NCBI GenBank assembly: GCA_009693235.1
Contig: SHXR01000038.1
Coordinates: 1 to 43,682 of the forward strand
Origin: Betaproteobacteria bacterium
GTDB taxonomy: Bacteria; Pseudomonadota; Gammaproteobacteria; Burkholderiales; SG8-39
Length of the DNA: 43,682 bases
Direction of reading: 5' to 3'
Shown piece after piece: positions 24,272-34,462 of this stretch (the first letter of the stretch is position 1; each line of letters starts with the position of its first letter). The notes under the pieces are model-generated. The model made no database searches. It had not been told where the DNA came from and worked only from the letters and a program-made list of their open reading frames with translations. Both the position numbers and the translations under genes were made by a program.

Positions 24272-26977
24272 TTACGCCGCCGCCAGCAACTCACGTAGCA
24301 CATAGGGCATGATGCCGCCATGCTTGAAGTAGTCGACTTCGATCGGCGTATCGATTCGAGAGAGCGCCTTGATGTCCCGGCGTGAGCCATCCGCACCGCG
24401 AATGACGATGGTGATCTCTTGCTGCGGCCGGATGTCATCCAGCCCCAGAATGTCGATCTGCTCATTGCCTTTCAAACCGAGGCTCTCGATGGAGTCCGCG
24501 CCTTGAAACTGCAAGGGCAGCACACCCATGCCAACCAGATTCGAGCGATGAATCCGCTCGAAGCTGCGTGCCACCACAGCTTTTACGCCAAGCAGCTGTG
24601 TGCCCTTGGCCGCCCAATCGCGTGACGAACCCGTGCCGTATTCCTCGCCACCGAAAATGACGGTTGGTACACCGCGCTCGATGTATTGCATCGCCGCGTC
24701 ATAGATCGGCATCTCTTCGCCGGACGGTTGATAGCGGGTGATACCGCCTTCAACGCGTGAACCGTCCGCCTTGGTGGGGATCATGAGATTCTTGATTCGC
24801 ACATTGGCAAACGTCCCTCGCATCATCACTTCATGATTCCCGCGCCGCGCACCGTAGCTATTGAAATCGACGCGTGAGACGTCTTGTTCCAACAGGAAGA
24901 TGCCGGCGGGGGAGGTGGGTTTGATTGACCCGGCCGGGCTGATGTGATCGGTGGTCACCGAATCGCCGAACATGCCAAGGATGCGTGTATTGGTGATGCC
25001 GGCCACGGCACCGGGTTGCATGGTGAAGTTTTTGAAGAACGGCGGCTCGGCGATGTAGGTGGATTTGGGCCAGCTATAGACCTGCCCGGTGGTGGTGGTG
25101 ACGCTTTGCCATAGCGGATTGTCCTCACCCAGCCGGCTATAGAGGCGCCGAAAGGTTTTCGGATCCATCGCAAACTTCAGGCATTCCCAGATTTCCTCAT
25201 TGGTTGGCCAGATCTCGCCCAGCCAAACGTCCTTGCCGTCTTTGTCTTTGCCGACCGGTTCGGTCATCAGGTCGCGCTGAATGGTGCCGGCCAGCGCATA
25301 CGCGACCACCATCGGTGGGGAAGCCAAAAAATTCGCCCGAATATTGGCGTGGATGCGTGCTTCGAAATTGCGGTTGCCGGAGAGCACCGCGCTGCACACG
25401 AGATCGTTTTGCACGATTGACTCTTCGATCGTTTCGCTCAAGGGCCCGGCATTGCCAATGCAAGTCGTGCAGCCATAAGCCGATACCCAGAATCCTAACT
25501 TCTCCAAAGAGGGAAGTAGCCCGGCTTTTGTGAGGTAGTCGGTGACCACGCGCGAGCCCGGCGCGAGCGACGTCTTGACATGCGGTTTCACACGCATGCC
25601 GCGCGCGGCCGCTTTTTTCGCGAGCAGTCCGGCGGCCAGCAGCACGCTTGGGTTCGAGGTGTTGGTGCAAGACGTAATGGCCGCGATCAGCACATCACCG
25701 TTTTTGATCTCGATCCCATCGCGGGTGCGAAAGGCCTTGCCGAGATCGTCCGCCTTCTTGGCAAAGCCGTTGGCCGCCGCAGGCTTCGAGAACAGATCGG
25801 CGAACTTCGATTTGACGTTGCCGATCTCGATGCGATCCTGCGGGCGCTTGGGGCCGGCGAGCGACGGGGTGACCTTGGACAGATCGAGTGTGCGGATTTC
25901 GCTGTAGTCAATGGCCCCGGCCTTTGGAATGCCGAACATGCCTTGCGCCTTGAAATAGGAAACGAGCGCATCGATTTCATCGGCGGTGCGGCCGGTCGCG
26001 GTGAAAAAATCGATGGTGGCCTGATCGACCGGGAAGAAGCCCATCGTCGCGCCATACTCGGGAGCCATGTTGGCAATGGTGGCGCGATCCGGTACGGACA
26101 AACGTTCGACCCCCGCACCGAAAAACTCGACGAACTTCCCGACGACCTTGGCGGCGCGCAACATCTCGGTCACCGCGAGCACGAGATCGGTTGCGGTGAC
26201 GCCGCCCCGCAGCTGTCCAGCGAGATTGACGCCGACCACATCCGGGGTCAGGAAATACACGGGTTGTCCAAGCATGCCCGCTTCGGCTTCGATGCCTCCA
26301 ACACCCCAACCGACGACGCCGATGCCGTTGATCATCGTGGTGTGGGAATCGGTGCCAACCAGCGAATCGGGATAGTAGACGCCCGCCTTCTTGTGCACCC
26401 CGCGCGCCAGGTATTCGAGATTGACTTGGTGAACGATGCCGATACCGGGCGGCACGATCTTGAAGGTGTCAAAGGCCTGCATGCCCCATTTCATGAATTG
26501 GTAGCGTTCTTCGTTGCGCTTGAATTCCAACTTCATGTTGAGATCGAGCGCATCTTTCGAACCGTAATGGTCGATCTGCACCGAATGGTCAACGACGAGA
26601 TCCACCGGCACCAGCGGCTCGATGACTTTGGGATTCTTGCCAACGCGATTGGCGACGCTTCGCATGGCGGCCAGATCGGCCAGCACCGGCACACCGGTGA
26701 AGTCTTGCAGCACGATGCGCGCGAGCACAAATGGGATCTCGTCGGTGCGCGTGGCATTCGGCTGCCAATTTGCGAGCTGCTGGATGTGCTCCTCAGTCAC
26801 CTTCTTGCCGTCGCAATTGCGCAGCACCGATTCAAGCACGATGCGAATCGATACCGGTAACCGCGAGATCTTTTTCTTGAGCGCTTTTCCCAGGACGGGG
26901 AGGCTGTAGAACTGACCACTCTTGCCCGAGGCGAGCTTGAACGATTGCAAAGTTCCGTACGGATTGTTGAGTGCCAT
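24272..26977 (-). CDS. acnA: Aconitate hydratase A
   Basis: Interconverts citrate and isocitrate in the TCA cycle. The 901-residue protein has the AcnA/IRP-type order: the first three domains carry the [4Fe-4S] cysteines (SCTNTSNP and [11 protein letters not shown]), then a linker and the swivelling domain 4 with [16 protein letters not shown] sequence ([19 protein letters not shown]) and the [17 protein letters not shown] active-site loop. ATG at 26977 (MALNNPYG) has AAGAAGGA upstream and fits the family; the open extension to 27058 enters the repeat region and is rejected. It could in principle use 2-methylaconitate, but the sequence is AcnA-like rather than AcnD-like. Transcribed away from the repeat copy 2. 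Confidence 0.96.
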   Translation of the reverse strand: MALNNPYGTLQSFKLASGKSGQFYSLPVLGKALKKKISRLPVSIRIVLESVLRNCDGKKVTEEHIQQLANWQPNATRTDEIPFVLARIVLQDFTGVPVLADLAAMRSVANRVGKNPKVIEPLVPVDLVVDHSVQIDHYGSKDALDLNMKLEFKRNEERYQFMKWGMQAFDTFKIVPPGIGIVHQVNLEYLARGVHKKAGVYYPDSLVGTDSHTTMINGIGVVGWGVGGIEAEAGMLGQPVYFLTPDVVGVNLAGQLRGGVTATDLVLAVTEMLRAAKVVGKFVEFFGAGVERLSVPDRATIANMAPEYGATMGFFPVDQATIDFFTATGRTADEIDALVSYFKAQGMFGIPKAGAIDYSEIRTLDLSKVTPSLAGPKRPQDRIEIGNVKSKFADLFSKPAAANGFAKKADDLGKAFRTRDGIEIKNGDVLIAAITSCTNTSNPSVLLAAGLLAKKAAARGMRVKPHVKTSLAPGSRVVTDYLTKAGLLPSLEKLGFWVSAYGCTTCIGNAGPLSETIEESIVQNDLVCSAVLSGNRNFEARIHANIRANFLASPPMVVAYALAGTIQRDLMTEPVGKDKDGKDVWLGEIWPTNEEIWECLKFAMDPKTFRRLYSRLGEDNPLWQSVTTTTGQVYSWPKSTYIAEPPFFKNFTMQPGAVAGITNTRILGMFGDSVTTDHISPAGSIKPTSPAGIFLLEQDVSRVDFNSYGARRGNHEVMMRGTFANVRIKNLMIPTKADGSRVEGGITRYQPSGEEMPIYDAAMQYIERGVPTVIFGGEEYGTGSSRDWAAKGTQLLGVKAVVARSFERIHRSNLVGMGVLPLQFQGADSIESLGLKGNEQIDILGLDDIRPQQEITIVIRGADGSRRDIKALSRIDTPIEVDYFKHGGIMPYVLRELLAAA

Positions 26978-27012
26978 CAGGGTTCCTTCTTGCGGGAGAT
27001 CAGACGGGAGCG

Positions 27013-27109
27013 TTAAGGAAACGCTGATTAAGCTATTCCGCGTAATCAGCGTGCTCAAATATTCAGGGAGTTACGAGGGGGCGAGCCCCCTTGTTCGGTG
27101 ATTCCTTAA
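27013..27109 (-). repeat. Hairpin-rich inverted-repeat element, copy 2
   Basis: A 97-bp copy, in reverse orientation, of the element at 23268-23365. The two share the TTAAGGAA/TTCCTTAA ends, the GGGGG-CTCG-CCCCC hairpin followed by TCGTAACTCCC, and the CGCTGATTA/TAATCAGCG stem. They differ mainly in an AT-rich stretch between the two hairpins and at a few scattered positions. It lies 36 bp upstream of the acnA start codon, so it sits in or beside the acnA promoter or leader and could affect its expression. Confidence 0.85.
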
Positions 27110-27431
27110 ATGGGCACCGCAAACTTGCAGCATGCTTACGTGGGCTGATGATGTGTCGGGATGCGTTGACCGCCGCATGGCAGCGGCAGATTTTTCGCTT
27201 TAACGAAGCGCACGCGTTACCGCGCGTTAGCGGCGGGCGATGCAAGGCTGGCGAGTCATTTACCTGCTGCGTGGGAAAGACTAAAGCCTACCGCATCTCG
27301 AAGCGCTGCGCCATGACGGCGACACGCCATGAAGGGGTGGTTGCGGTGATGGCCGATCGCGCTAAGCATGGCGCGAAGGTCGGTCGAACAGGTGGCGAGA
27401 CGATCGGGCGGGCGCCCGACCCGTGCGTTGG
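27110..27431. other. Gene-free stretch upstream of acnA
   Basis: No ORF here has convincing codon structure or family resemblance on either strand. A small hairpin (CGCTTT-AA-CGAAGCG-like, near 27197-27212) and several GC-rich inverted repeats are visible. Part of it probably holds the acnA promoter, beyond repeat copy 2, but no clear -35/-10 pair was picked out. Confidence 0.5.
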
Positions 27432-27836
27432 CTAGTCGAGCTTTGGCAGGCGATTGCACCGATAGTCATCGCCGGATTCGCGACGGAGCACCATGCTCGC
27501 ACGATCACCGCGAACGGCCAGCGCGGAGACGGTCAGGTTTTCGCCTTCTTTCACCGCAATGCGAAGAGTGCCGGCGGGTTCATCGACTATATCGGCCGAA
27601 CCATACAGCGCACCGGCGAAACCATCGACGCCGACCCCTTTGACGGTGCTGCCAAACCACATGATCGGTGGCTTCATCGGATGGGTTTGTCCTGGCCCTT
27701 GACACTCCCATGTGCCATGAAGTTTCTGCGCGGGCAAATCAACCGGTGCGACGGCGGCCACCTGGGCCATCGAAGTCCCGGCGGACAGCAATACCACCGT
27801 GATTGCCATGTTCAACTTGCTGATGTGAAACCGCAT
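27432..27836 (-). CDS. Small exported hypothetical protein
   Basis: Not recognised. From the ATG at 27836 the product has 134 residues, with a clear signal peptide (KLNMAITVVLLSAGTSMAQ, cleavage probably after SMA-Q or nearby). The mature part is a short domain beginning LHGTWECQGPGQTHPMKPPIMWFG and holding two Cys (in WECQG and DYRCN) that could form a disulfide. The pattern of beta-strand-like segments (TLRIAVKEGENLTVSALAVRG, ASMVLRRESG) suggests a small periplasmic beta-sandwich or lipocalin-like fold. GGGGA lies upstream of the start. It stands alone between acnA and mdh in the same direction. Start at 27863 is also possible but the nine extra residues look unrelated to a signal peptide. 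Confidence 0.7.
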   Translation of the reverse strand: MRFHISKLNMAITVVLLSAGTSMAQVAAVAPVDLPAQKLHGTWECQGPGQTHPMKPPIMWFGSTVKGVGVDGFAGALYGSADIVDEPAGTLRIAVKEGENLTVSALAVRGDRASMVLRRESGDDYRCNRLPKLD

Positions 27837-28009
27837 GATGATCCCCGAAAAGCCTGCTATCACTTACTTGTCGGAGCAGCGCTGCTTCGCTGAAGCATTC
27901 GCCGCCATCCCATGTGTGTACGATCACGGAGGCGGGCGAATATGTCAAAGCCGGGAGGGGCAGGCGGTCACTGCTCCCCGACGATTCGGCTAGGAACGCG
28001 TGTGTGGAC

Positions 28010-28999
28010 CTAGGGCAGGAGGTGTTTGACCCCGTCCTGTTCTTCCTGTAGTTCCTTTAGGGTCGCATCTATTTTTTCGCGACTGAAGGCATCGATGTCG
28101 AGATTCTTGATCATCTGGTACTCACCATTGGCGCAGGTGACCGGAAAGCCGTACATCACATCGACCGGAATGCCGTAGGAGCCATCCGAGGCGATCCCCA
28201 TGGTGACCCATTTTCCATTCGTGCCCTGCACCCAGTCGCGCACATGATCGATGGCCGCGTTGGCTGCCGAGGCGGCGGAGGACAGGCCTCTCGCATCGAT
28301 GATCGCGGCGCCCCGCTTGCCGACGACCGGAATGAAGGTATTGCGGATCCACGTTTCATCATTGAGAAGGGTCTTGACGCTTTGCCCGCCTACCGTGGCG
28401 AACCGGTGATCGGGATACATCGTGGGCGAGTGGTTTCCCCACACGCAGAGCTTCTCGAAATCACCGACCGATTTGCCAAGCTTGGCCGCGAGCTGCGCCA
28501 AGGCGCGATTGTGATCAAGCCGCAGCATGGCGGTGAAGTTGCGCTTTTGCAGATCGGGCGCACTTTTCATCGCGATATATGCATTGGTATTGGCCGGATT
28601 GCCAACCACGAGTACTTTCACGGTTCGCTTGGCAACGGCATTCAACGCCTTGCCCTGGGCAGTGAAGATCTGCGCGTTGGCCGCTAGCAGATCTTTGCGT
28701 TCCATGCCCGGACCGCGTGGTCGCGCCCCCACGAGCAGCGCGATATCGATGTCCTTGAAAGCGACATTCGGATCGCCCGATGCGGTCATTCCGGCCAGCA
28801 ATGGGAATGCGCAATCGTCCAGTTCCATCATCACGCCACGCAATGCCTTTTGCGCTTTTTCATCGGGAATTTCGAGCAACTGCAGGATCACCGGTTGATC
28901 CTTGCCAAGCATGTCGCCATTGGCGATCCGAAAGAGCAAGCTGTAGCCGATTTGGCCGGCCGCGCCGGTGACGGCGACGCGCATGGGAGATTTGGGCAT
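28010..28999 (-). CDS. mdh: Malate dehydrogenase (NAD)
   Basis: Oxidises malate to oxaloacetate in the TCA cycle. The 329-residue protein is the cytosolic/betaproteobacterial type of malate dehydrogenase: NAD-binding [19 protein letters not shown] at the N-terminus, substrate-binding loop [40 protein letters not shown] with the catalytic Asp, and the catalytic His in [12 protein letters not shown]. The length and motifs leave little doubt. It is divergent from the sdh operon, separated by 336 bp that must contain promoters for both. Confidence 0.97.
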   Translation of the reverse strand: MPKSPMRVAVTGAAGQIGYSLLFRIANGDMLGKDQPVILQLLEIPDEKAQKALRGVMMELDDCAFPLLAGMTASGDPNVAFKDIDIALLVGARPRGPGMERKDLLAANAQIFTAQGKALNAVAKRTVKVLVVGNPANTNAYIAMKSAPDLQKRNFTAMLRLDHNRALAQLAAKLGKSVGDFEKLCVWGNHSPTMYPDHRFATVGGQSVKTLLNDETWIRNTFIPVVGKRGAAIIDARGLSSAASAANAAIDHVRDWVQGTNGKWVTMGIASDGSYGIPVDVMYGFPVTCANGEYQMIKNLDIDAFSREKIDATLKELQEEQDGVKHLLP

Positions 29000-29153
29000 A
29001 TAAGGCTTTCGAAAGTTACAGGGTCTGAACGCGATGGGATTGCTACCGAAACGACGGCCAGTTTATCAGGGCATCGCCAGGTCGCGAAGCATTCGAAATG
29101 GCGCGTGATAACCCAACATTACGCGGTGCGAATCGCTGATCACGGACTTCCGC

Positions 29154-29182
29154 TTCATAAAAGATGACCACACTGCTATAAT
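29154..29182 (+). promoter_or_regulatory. Probable sigma-70 promoter of the sdhCDAB operon
   Basis: TTCATA (29154-29159), a 17-bp spacer and a perfect TATAAT (29177-29182) point towards sdhC. Transcription would begin near 29189 and leave a leader of about 147 nt before the sdhC ATG. This is the best promoter match in the 336-bp mdh/sdhC intergenic region. No convincing minus-strand promoter for mdh was picked out there. Confidence 0.6.
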
Positions 29183-29202
29183 TTTTTCGAGCCGGAGCAA
29201 AT

Positions 29203-29237
29203 AGGGTGCGGTTCGATGCAGCATGCGGCTGCACCCT
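29203..29237 (+). promoter_or_regulatory. Alternative hairpins in the sdhC leader
   Basis: Within the predicted leader, AGGGTGC (29203-29209) can pair with GCACCCT (29231-29237), while TGCAGC (29217-29222) can pair with GCTGCA (29228-29233). The two stems share bases 29231-29233, so if both form they are partly exclusive. This could be a regulatory leader or coincidence; no known riboswitch pattern was recognised. Confidence 0.3.
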
Positions 29238-29335
29238 CCATGTCGACGGACGTGGCGCGTGAGTGAAGGGCAGCACCGTGGGGGCTCGCTCGATGCCCTG
29301 CAGCGCGCGACCCGGCATGCATAACAGGAACCCGA

Positions 29336-29731
29336 ATGTCCGACCTACCAGTAAGAAAAAAACACTATAAGCCGTGGTTCAACATCGATCTGCGCAACCT
29401 GCCGTTGCCCGGTCTCGTGTCCATCTTCCACCGTGTGAGTGGTTTGTTTCTGTTCGTCATGCTCTTTTGGCTGCTCTGGCTGCTCGATACGAGTCTTGCA
29501 TCGCCGGCCGGCTTTGCAAAGGTGAAGGGGCTGCTTGGACATTGGTTTGCCAAACTCGTCATGCTCGGATTGATCTGGGCGTATTTGCATCATTTTTGTG
29601 CGGGGATCCGCTTTTTGCTGCTAGATGTTCATAAAGGGATCGAGCTGCCCATAGCGCGCGCGACCAGTGGCTGGGTCTTCGGCGTGAGTCTGGTGCTCAC
29701 CGCCCTCTTTGCGTGGAGGGTGCTATGGTGA
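29336..29731 (+). CDS. sdhC: Succinate dehydrogenase cytochrome b556 subunit
   Basis: Membrane anchor subunit of complex II that binds heme b and ubiquinone with SdhD. The 131-residue protein begins with a soluble [20 protein letters not shown] segment and [11 protein letters not shown], the quinone-site motif with conserved Ser and Arg, then has three membrane helices. The heme His is expected in the second helix region ([17 protein letters not shown]). ATG at 29336 follows AGGAA. First gene of the sdhCDAB-sdhE-gltA-suc-lpd group; its end overlaps sdhD by seven bases. Confidence 0.95.
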   Translation: MSDLPVRKKHYKPWFNIDLRNLPLPGLVSIFHRVSGLFLFVMLFWLLWLLDTSLASPAGFAKVKGLLGHWFAKLVMLGLIWAYLHHFCAGIRFLLLDVHKGIELPIARATSGWVFGVSLVLTALFAWRVLW

Positions 29732-30072
29732 ATCGCGTCATCGTCGGGGCTCATTACGGCTTACGCGACTGGCTTGCCCAACGCGTCACTGCTGTCGTTA
29801 TGGCGGTCTATACGCTGATCGTCATCGCCCTGCTGCTTGCAGATGCGCCCACGGATTTCGCCGGCTGGAAGGCGTGGTTCGCACAGGGCTGGCTGCGTTT
29901 CGCGACATTCCTATTCATCATCAGTCTCGTGTATCACGCCTGGGTTGGCGTGCGCGATGTCTTGATGGATTACATCAAACCGGTCGGGACGCGGCTGTTG
30001 CTGCAAGTCCTGGTGATCCTCGCGCTGGTCGGCTACGGTGGCTGGGCGCTACAAATTCTTTGGAGAGCCTGA
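29725..30072 (+). CDS. sdhD: Succinate dehydrogenase membrane anchor subunit
   Basis: Second membrane anchor of complex II, 115 residues with three hydrophobic helices. [19 protein letters not shown] is the usual N-terminal helix with the conserved W-x-x-Q-R-x-T pattern, and [18 protein letters not shown] carries the heme-ligating His and the Asp near the quinone site. ATG at 29725 is chosen because GGAGGG lies directly upstream; GTG at 29713 is in frame but inside the ribosome site. It overlaps the sdhC end, and its stop overlaps the sdhA start (TGATG), so the three are translationally coupled. Confidence 0.95.
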   Translation: MVNRVIVGAHYGLRDWLAQRVTAVVMAVYTLIVIALLLADAPTDFAGWKAWFAQGWLRFATFLFIISLVYHAWVGVRDVLMDYIKPVGTRLLLQVLVILALVGYGGWALQILWRA

Positions 30073-31835
30073 TGGCGCTCGCTCGTCGTCAGTTTGATGC
30101 AGTGGTAGTGGGTGCCGGGGGTGCAGGTTTGCGGGCCGCGTTGCAGCTTGCCGAAGCAGGTCTCAAGGTCGCGGTGTTATCCAAGGTGTTTCCGACGCGC
30201 TCGCACACGGTGGCGGCACAGGGCGGTATCGGCGCCGCACTTGGCAACATGGGCGAAGACAGCTGGCTCTGGCATATGTATGACACCGTCAAGGGCTCCG
30301 ACTATCTGGGCGACCAGGACGCCATTGAATTCCTCTGTCGTGAGGCGCCGCAAACGGTGATCGAGCTTGAACATTTCGGTCTGCCGTTCGATCGCAATGA
30401 CGACGGCACGATTTATCAGCGTCCGTTCGGCGGCCACTCGATGAACTACGGTGAGAAGCCGGTACAGCGCAGCTGCTGCGCCGCTGACCGCACCGGACAT
30501 GCCATGCTGCACGCGCTCTACCAGCGCAATGTGCGCGCGAACACGCAGTTCTTCGTGGAGTGGCTGGCCCTTGACCTGATTCGCGATGCCGAGGGGAATG
30601 TGCTAGGCGTCACCGCATTGGAAATGGAGACCGGCGAGGTCTATTTGCTGCAAGGTCGCGCAACGCTGTTTGCGACCGGTGGCGCTGGGCGGATTTTTTC
30701 TGCCACCACCAACGCCTTCATCAATACCGGTGATGGACTTGGCATGGCAGCCCGCGCCGGGATTCCGCTCGAAGACATGGAGTTCTGGCAATTCCATCCG
30801 ACCGGGGTGGCCGGCGCCGGGGTATTGATCACCGAAGGGGTGCGGGGCGAAGGCGGCTATCTGCTGAACAAAAATGGCGAGCGTTTCATGGAGCGCTATG
30901 CGCCGAACATGAAAGATCTCGCCAGCCGCGACGTCGTGGCGCGCGCGATGGCGACAGAAATCAAAGAAGGGCGCGGCGCCGGCAAGAATGGCGATTACAT
31001 CCTGCTCAAGCTCGATCATCTCGGTGTGGAAACCATCGAGAAACGATTGCCGGGTATCCGCGAGATCGCGAAGAAATTTGCCAACGTCGATCCGGTCAAA
31101 GACCCCGTTCCGGTGGTGCCCACGGTGCACTATCAAATGGGCGGCATACCAACCAACTATCTGGGGCAGGTGCTGGTACCGGGCAAAGATGGCCCCAATA
31201 CCATCGTCGGCGGGTTCTATGCCGCAGGGGAATGCGCCTGCGCTTCGGTGCACGGCGCCAATCGACTAGGAACGAATTCTCTGACCGATTTGGTCGTGTT
31301 CGGCAAAGCTGCGGGCAACACCATGATTCGCTATTTGCAGGAAAACCCGAGACACCGCGCGTTGCCCGCCGATGCCGGTGATTACACCCGGAGCCGCTTG
31401 GCGCGCCTCGATTCGCAAAAGGCGGGTGAGAGCGTCCATCAGGTCGGCAATGACATGCGTCGTACCATGCAGTTGCATTGCGGTGTGTTTCGATTCCCGG
31501 ATCTGCTTACCGACGGCGTTACCAAAATCAAGGAAATCGCTGCGCGATCCACTCGCACCGGCATCCAAGACAAGTCGAAAATATTCAACACTGCACGGGT
31601 CGAGGCGCTGGAACTCGATAACCTCATCGAGGTGGCGCGCTCCAGTATGGTGTCGGCCGAGGCGCGCAAGGAGTCGCGGGGCGCGCATGATCGCGCCGAT
31701 TTCCCGAATCGCGACGACGCGGCATGGCTCAAACACAGTCTTTGGTTCAAAGACGGCGATCGACTCGATTACAAGCCGGTCAATTTGAAGCCGCTTTCCG
31801 CTGCATCGTTTGAGCCCAAAGCCAGAGTCTATTAA
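30072..31835 (+). CDS. sdhA: Succinate dehydrogenase flavoprotein subunit
   Basis: Catalytic subunit of complex II, oxidising succinate to fumarate. The 587-residue protein has the FAD-binding [11 protein letters not shown], the covalent FAD His (H45 in [12 protein letters not shown]), the active-site region [21 protein letters not shown], the dicarboxylate-binding [12 protein letters not shown] and [15 protein letters not shown] near the C-terminal half. ATG at 30072 overlaps the sdhD stop; a longer open frame back to 29709 is sdhD in another frame and is rejected. Flavinylation probably depends on SdhE, encoded downstream. Confidence 0.97.
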   Translation: MALARRQFDAVVVGAGGAGLRAALQLAEAGLKVAVLSKVFPTRSHTVAAQGGIGAALGNMGEDSWLWHMYDTVKGSDYLGDQDAIEFLCREAPQTVIELEHFGLPFDRNDDGTIYQRPFGGHSMNYGEKPVQRSCCAADRTGHAMLHALYQRNVRANTQFFVEWLALDLIRDAEGNVLGVTALEMETGEVYLLQGRATLFATGGAGRIFSATTNAFINTGDGLGMAARAGIPLEDMEFWQFHPTGVAGAGVLITEGVRGEGGYLLNKNGERFMERYAPNMKDLASRDVVARAMATEIKEGRGAGKNGDYILLKLDHLGVETIEKRLPGIREIAKKFANVDPVKDPVPVVPTVHYQMGGIPTNYLGQVLVPGKDGPNTIVGGFYAAGECACASVHGANRLGTNSLTDLVVFGKAAGNTMIRYLQENPRHRALPADAGDYTRSRLARLDSQKAGESVHQVGNDMRRTMQLHCGVFRFPDLLTDGVTKIKEIAARSTRTGIQDKSKIFNTARVEALELDNLIEVARSSMVSAEARKESRGAHDRADFPNRDDAAWLKHSLWFKDGDRLDYKPVNLKPLSAASFEPKARVY

Positions 31836-31858
31836 TCCGCTTACCCAACGAGATCACG

Positions 31859-32554
31859 ATGCGATTGCGCATACAGCGTTACGACCCAGACCAAGACGTC
31901 AAGCCCTATTTCAAGGACTACGACGTCCAGCTTGAGCCCACCGATCAGATGTTGCTCGATGCACTGGTTCGGGTGAAAGAAGCCGATGACAGCTTTTCAT
32001 TCCGGAGATCTTGCCGCGAAGGCGTGTGTGGCTCGGATGCCATGACCATCAATGGCAAGAATGGCCTGGCGTGCATTACCCGCATTGCCGATGTAAAAGA
32101 ACCGGTTGAGCTGCGGCCGCTGCCCGGATTGCCGATCATTCGCGATCTGATCGTCGACATGACGCAGTTCTTCAACCAGTACCACTCGATCAAACCGTAC
32201 CTCATCAATAACGCGCCCGCCCCCGACAAGGAGCGGCTTCAGTCGCCCGAGGATCGTGAAGAACTGAACGGGCTGTATGAGTGCATTCTTTGTGCGTGCT
32301 GTTCCACCGCATGCCCCTCATTCTGGTGGAATCCCGATAAATTCGTCGGTCCTGCCGGGCTGCTGCATGCGTACCGCTTCATCGCCGATACCCGTGATGA
32401 AGCGACCAACGAGCGCCTGGATAATCTGGAAGACCCGTATCGCCTCTTTCGATGCCACACGATCATGAATTGCGTCGATGTCTGCCCAAAGGGGCTGAAT
32501 CCGACCAAAGCGATCGGCAAGATCAAGGAAATCATGGTGAAGCGCGCCGTGTAG
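31859..32554 (+). CDS. sdhB: Succinate dehydrogenase iron-sulfur subunit
   Basis: Electron-transfer subunit of complex II, 231 residues. The [2Fe-2S] centre is held by the cysteines in SCREGVCGSDAM and the NGLACI loop. The C-terminal ferredoxin-like domain has CILCACCSTACPSFW and CHTIMNCVDVCPKGLNP for the [4Fe-4S] and [3Fe-4S] centres. Trp in CPSFWWNPD is part of the quinone site. ATG at 31859 is 23 nt after sdhA. All ligands appear intact. Confidence 0.97.
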   Translation: MRLRIQRYDPDQDVKPYFKDYDVQLEPTDQMLLDALVRVKEADDSFSFRRSCREGVCGSDAMTINGKNGLACITRIADVKEPVELRPLPGLPIIRDLIVDMTQFFNQYHSIKPYLINNAPAPDKERLQSPEDREELNGLYECILCACCSTACPSFWWNPDKFVGPAGLLHAYRFIADTRDEATNERLDNLEDPYRLFRCHTIMNCVDVCPKGLNPTKAIGKIKEIMVKRAV

Positions 32555-32580
32555 GAAGCGGATCGCGCGGGGATTACAGC

Positions 32581-32835
32581 GTGGACCCTCAAAGCGGGCT
32601 GTCGGCAGAGGATTGGCGCAGATTGCGCTGGCACTGCCGGCGTGGATTGTTGGAGAATGACCTGGTGCTCGAGAAGTTCCTGGTCGTGCATGGGCCTGAC
32701 CTCGACCAGGGGCGGCTTGCCCGATTGCGGGAGCTGCTAGAGCTTGGCGATAATGCGTTGTGGGACCTCGTCTGTGGGCGGATAGATCCGGCGGCGGAGC
32801 ATGCGGAAATTGTTGGATGGTTACGATCCTGCTAG
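32581..32835 (+). CDS. sdhE: FAD assembly factor SdhE
   Basis: Small soluble protein of 84 residues (Sdh5/YgfY family) that promotes covalent FAD attachment to SdhA. The diagnostic motif is present: RRLRWHCRRGLLENDLVLEKFL, with the RG-x-x-E-x-D core, followed by a helical bundle and a DNALWDLVCGR segment. GTG at 32581 is the likely start, with GGGGA 8 nt upstream; the longer in-frame extension overlaps sdhB and has no similarity. Its position directly after sdhB and before gltA is the usual one in betaproteobacteria. Confidence 0.93.
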   Translation: MDPQSGLSAEDWRRLRWHCRRGLLENDLVLEKFLVVHGPDLDQGRLARLRELLELGDNALWDLVCGRIDPAAEHAEIVGWLRSC

Positions 32836-32963
32836 CGGTGCGTGGATTGAAGGGTGTGAGGCCTTCATGATCGTTGGCAAAGATTGGTGCGCAGATCAGG
32901 GCAGGGCGCTTAATCCGCGTTCGTTGGATTCGCGTTCATAAGGTTGATTACCGGGAGATGCAA

Positions 32964-34259
32964 GTGAGTTCTAACCGCAAAGCAACATTGAACTACGGCG
33001 ATGGCAAGTCGATCGATTTCCCGGTTCTCGGGGGCACGATCGGCCCGGATGTCGTCGATATTCGTACCCTCTACGGCAAGACCGGGATGTTCACCTATGA
33101 CCCCGGGTTTCTCTCGACGGCCAGCTGCCAGTCCACGATCACCTACATCGATGGTGATGAGGGCGTGTTGCTGTATCGCGGCTATCCGATTGAACAATTG
33201 GCCGAAAAATGCGATTTCCTCGACGTCGCCTATCTGCTGATGCGAGGTGAGTTACCGAGTACGGCCGAGAAAAAAGAGCTTGACTATGTGATCACCCACC
33301 ACACCATGGTGCATGAGCAGTTGAACCGCTTTTTCTCCGGATTCCGCCGCGATGCGCATCCGATGGCGGTGCTGGTGGGCGTGGTGGGTGCGTTGTCCGC
33401 CTTCTATCACGATTCGACCGACATCAATAACCCGGAGCATCGCAAGATCTCGCAGCACCGGCTGATCGCCAAGCTGCCGACGATTGTGGCCATGTGCTAC
33501 AAGTATTCGATCGGACAGCCGTTCATCTACCCGCGCAACGACCTGTCGTACACCGCCAACTTCATGCGGATGATGTTCGGTACGCCGACTGAAGAATACA
33601 TAGTGAATCCGGTGCTCGTTCGCGCGCTCGATCGGATCTTTATCCTGCATGCCGATCACGAGCAGAACGCTTCCACCTCCACCGTTCGAGTCGCTGGTTC
33701 ATCGGGCGCCAATCCGTTTGCCTGTATCGCTGCCGGGATCGCCTGTCTTTGGGGGCCGGCGCATGGCGGAGCGAATGAAGCGTGCCTAAACATGCTGGAA
33801 GGAATCGGCGATGTATCGAAAATTGGCGAGTTCATCCGCCAGGTGAAGGATAAAAACTCCGGTGTGAAGCTGATGGGATTTGGCCATCGTGTCTATAAAA
33901 ACTACGATCCGCGCGCCAAACTTATGCGGGAGACCTGCCATGAGGTGCTTGGCGAACTTGGGCTGGGTGATGACCGACTCTTCAAGCTCTCGATGGAACT
34001 GGAAAAAATTGCCCTGTCGGATGACTATTTTGTGAGCCGCAAGCTCTATCCGAATGTAGATTTCTATTCCGGTATCGTGCAGCGGGCCCTCGGCATTCCT
34101 GTCAGCATGTTCACTTGCATTTTTGCGCTCGCGCGGACGGTGGGCTGGATCGCCCAGTGGAATGAAATGATCGGTGATCCCGATCAAAAGATCAGTCGGC
34201 CGCGCCAGCTCTATACCGGCGCCACCCAGCGAACGGTGCCGCCCATGGGGATGCGCTGA
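32964..34259 (+). CDS. gltA: Citrate synthase
   Basis: Condenses acetyl-CoA and oxaloacetate to citrate, the entry to the TCA cycle. The roughly 431-residue protein is the large, hexameric Gram-negative type: N-terminal beta domain ([26 protein letters not shown]), [12 protein letters not shown], the catalytic His in [13 protein letters not shown] and [16 protein letters not shown] with the second His, and the PMGMR tail. GTG at 32964 is preferred, with GGGAG 7 nt upstream and family-like sequence right after; an ATG at 32958 is two codons earlier but too close to the ribosome site. The open extension to 32874 is rejected. Confidence 0.96.
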   Translation: MSSNRKATLNYGDGKSIDFPVLGGTIGPDVVDIRTLYGKTGMFTYDPGFLSTASCQSTITYIDGDEGVLLYRGYPIEQLAEKCDFLDVAYLLMRGELPSTAEKKELDYVITHHTMVHEQLNRFFSGFRRDAHPMAVLVGVVGALSAFYHDSTDINNPEHRKISQHRLIAKLPTIVAMCYKYSIGQPFIYPRNDLSYTANFMRMMFGTPTEEYIVNPVLVRALDRIFILHADHEQNASTSTVRVAGSSGANPFACIAAGIACLWGPAHGGANEACLNMLEGIGDVSKIGEFIRQVKDKNSGVKLMGFGHRVYKNYDPRAKLMRETCHEVLGELGLGDDRLFKLSMELEKIALSDDYFVSRKLYPNVDFYSGIVQRALGIPVSMFTCIFALARTVGWIAQWNEMIGDPDQKISRPRQLYTGATQRTVPPMGMR

Positions 34260-34462
34260 TTCCCGCCGACATTCGCCGCAAAAACGCAACAATCATTGGC
34301 AACGGGCGCCACGGCGCGCCCGGTTGCGGTTATCGTTCGAGCCGGCATCGTCCGATGCGATGTCCCGGCACGCACGGGCGAACGGGATTTTCTGTGTGAT
34401 GTCAGGTCCGAAGGTTCGATGAGCGGCGACATCATCGCGCGCAAAGAGAGGTTCTTCCCCAC

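Noticed and set aside
25580..26860. Plus-strand open frame of 426 codons opposite acnA
   Set aside because: Shadow of acnA; no family features, His/Asp/Arg-rich composition.
27091..27435. Small open frame upstream of acnA that overlaps the repeat
   Set aside because: It begins inside the repeat element, has no ribosome site and no recognisable sequence.
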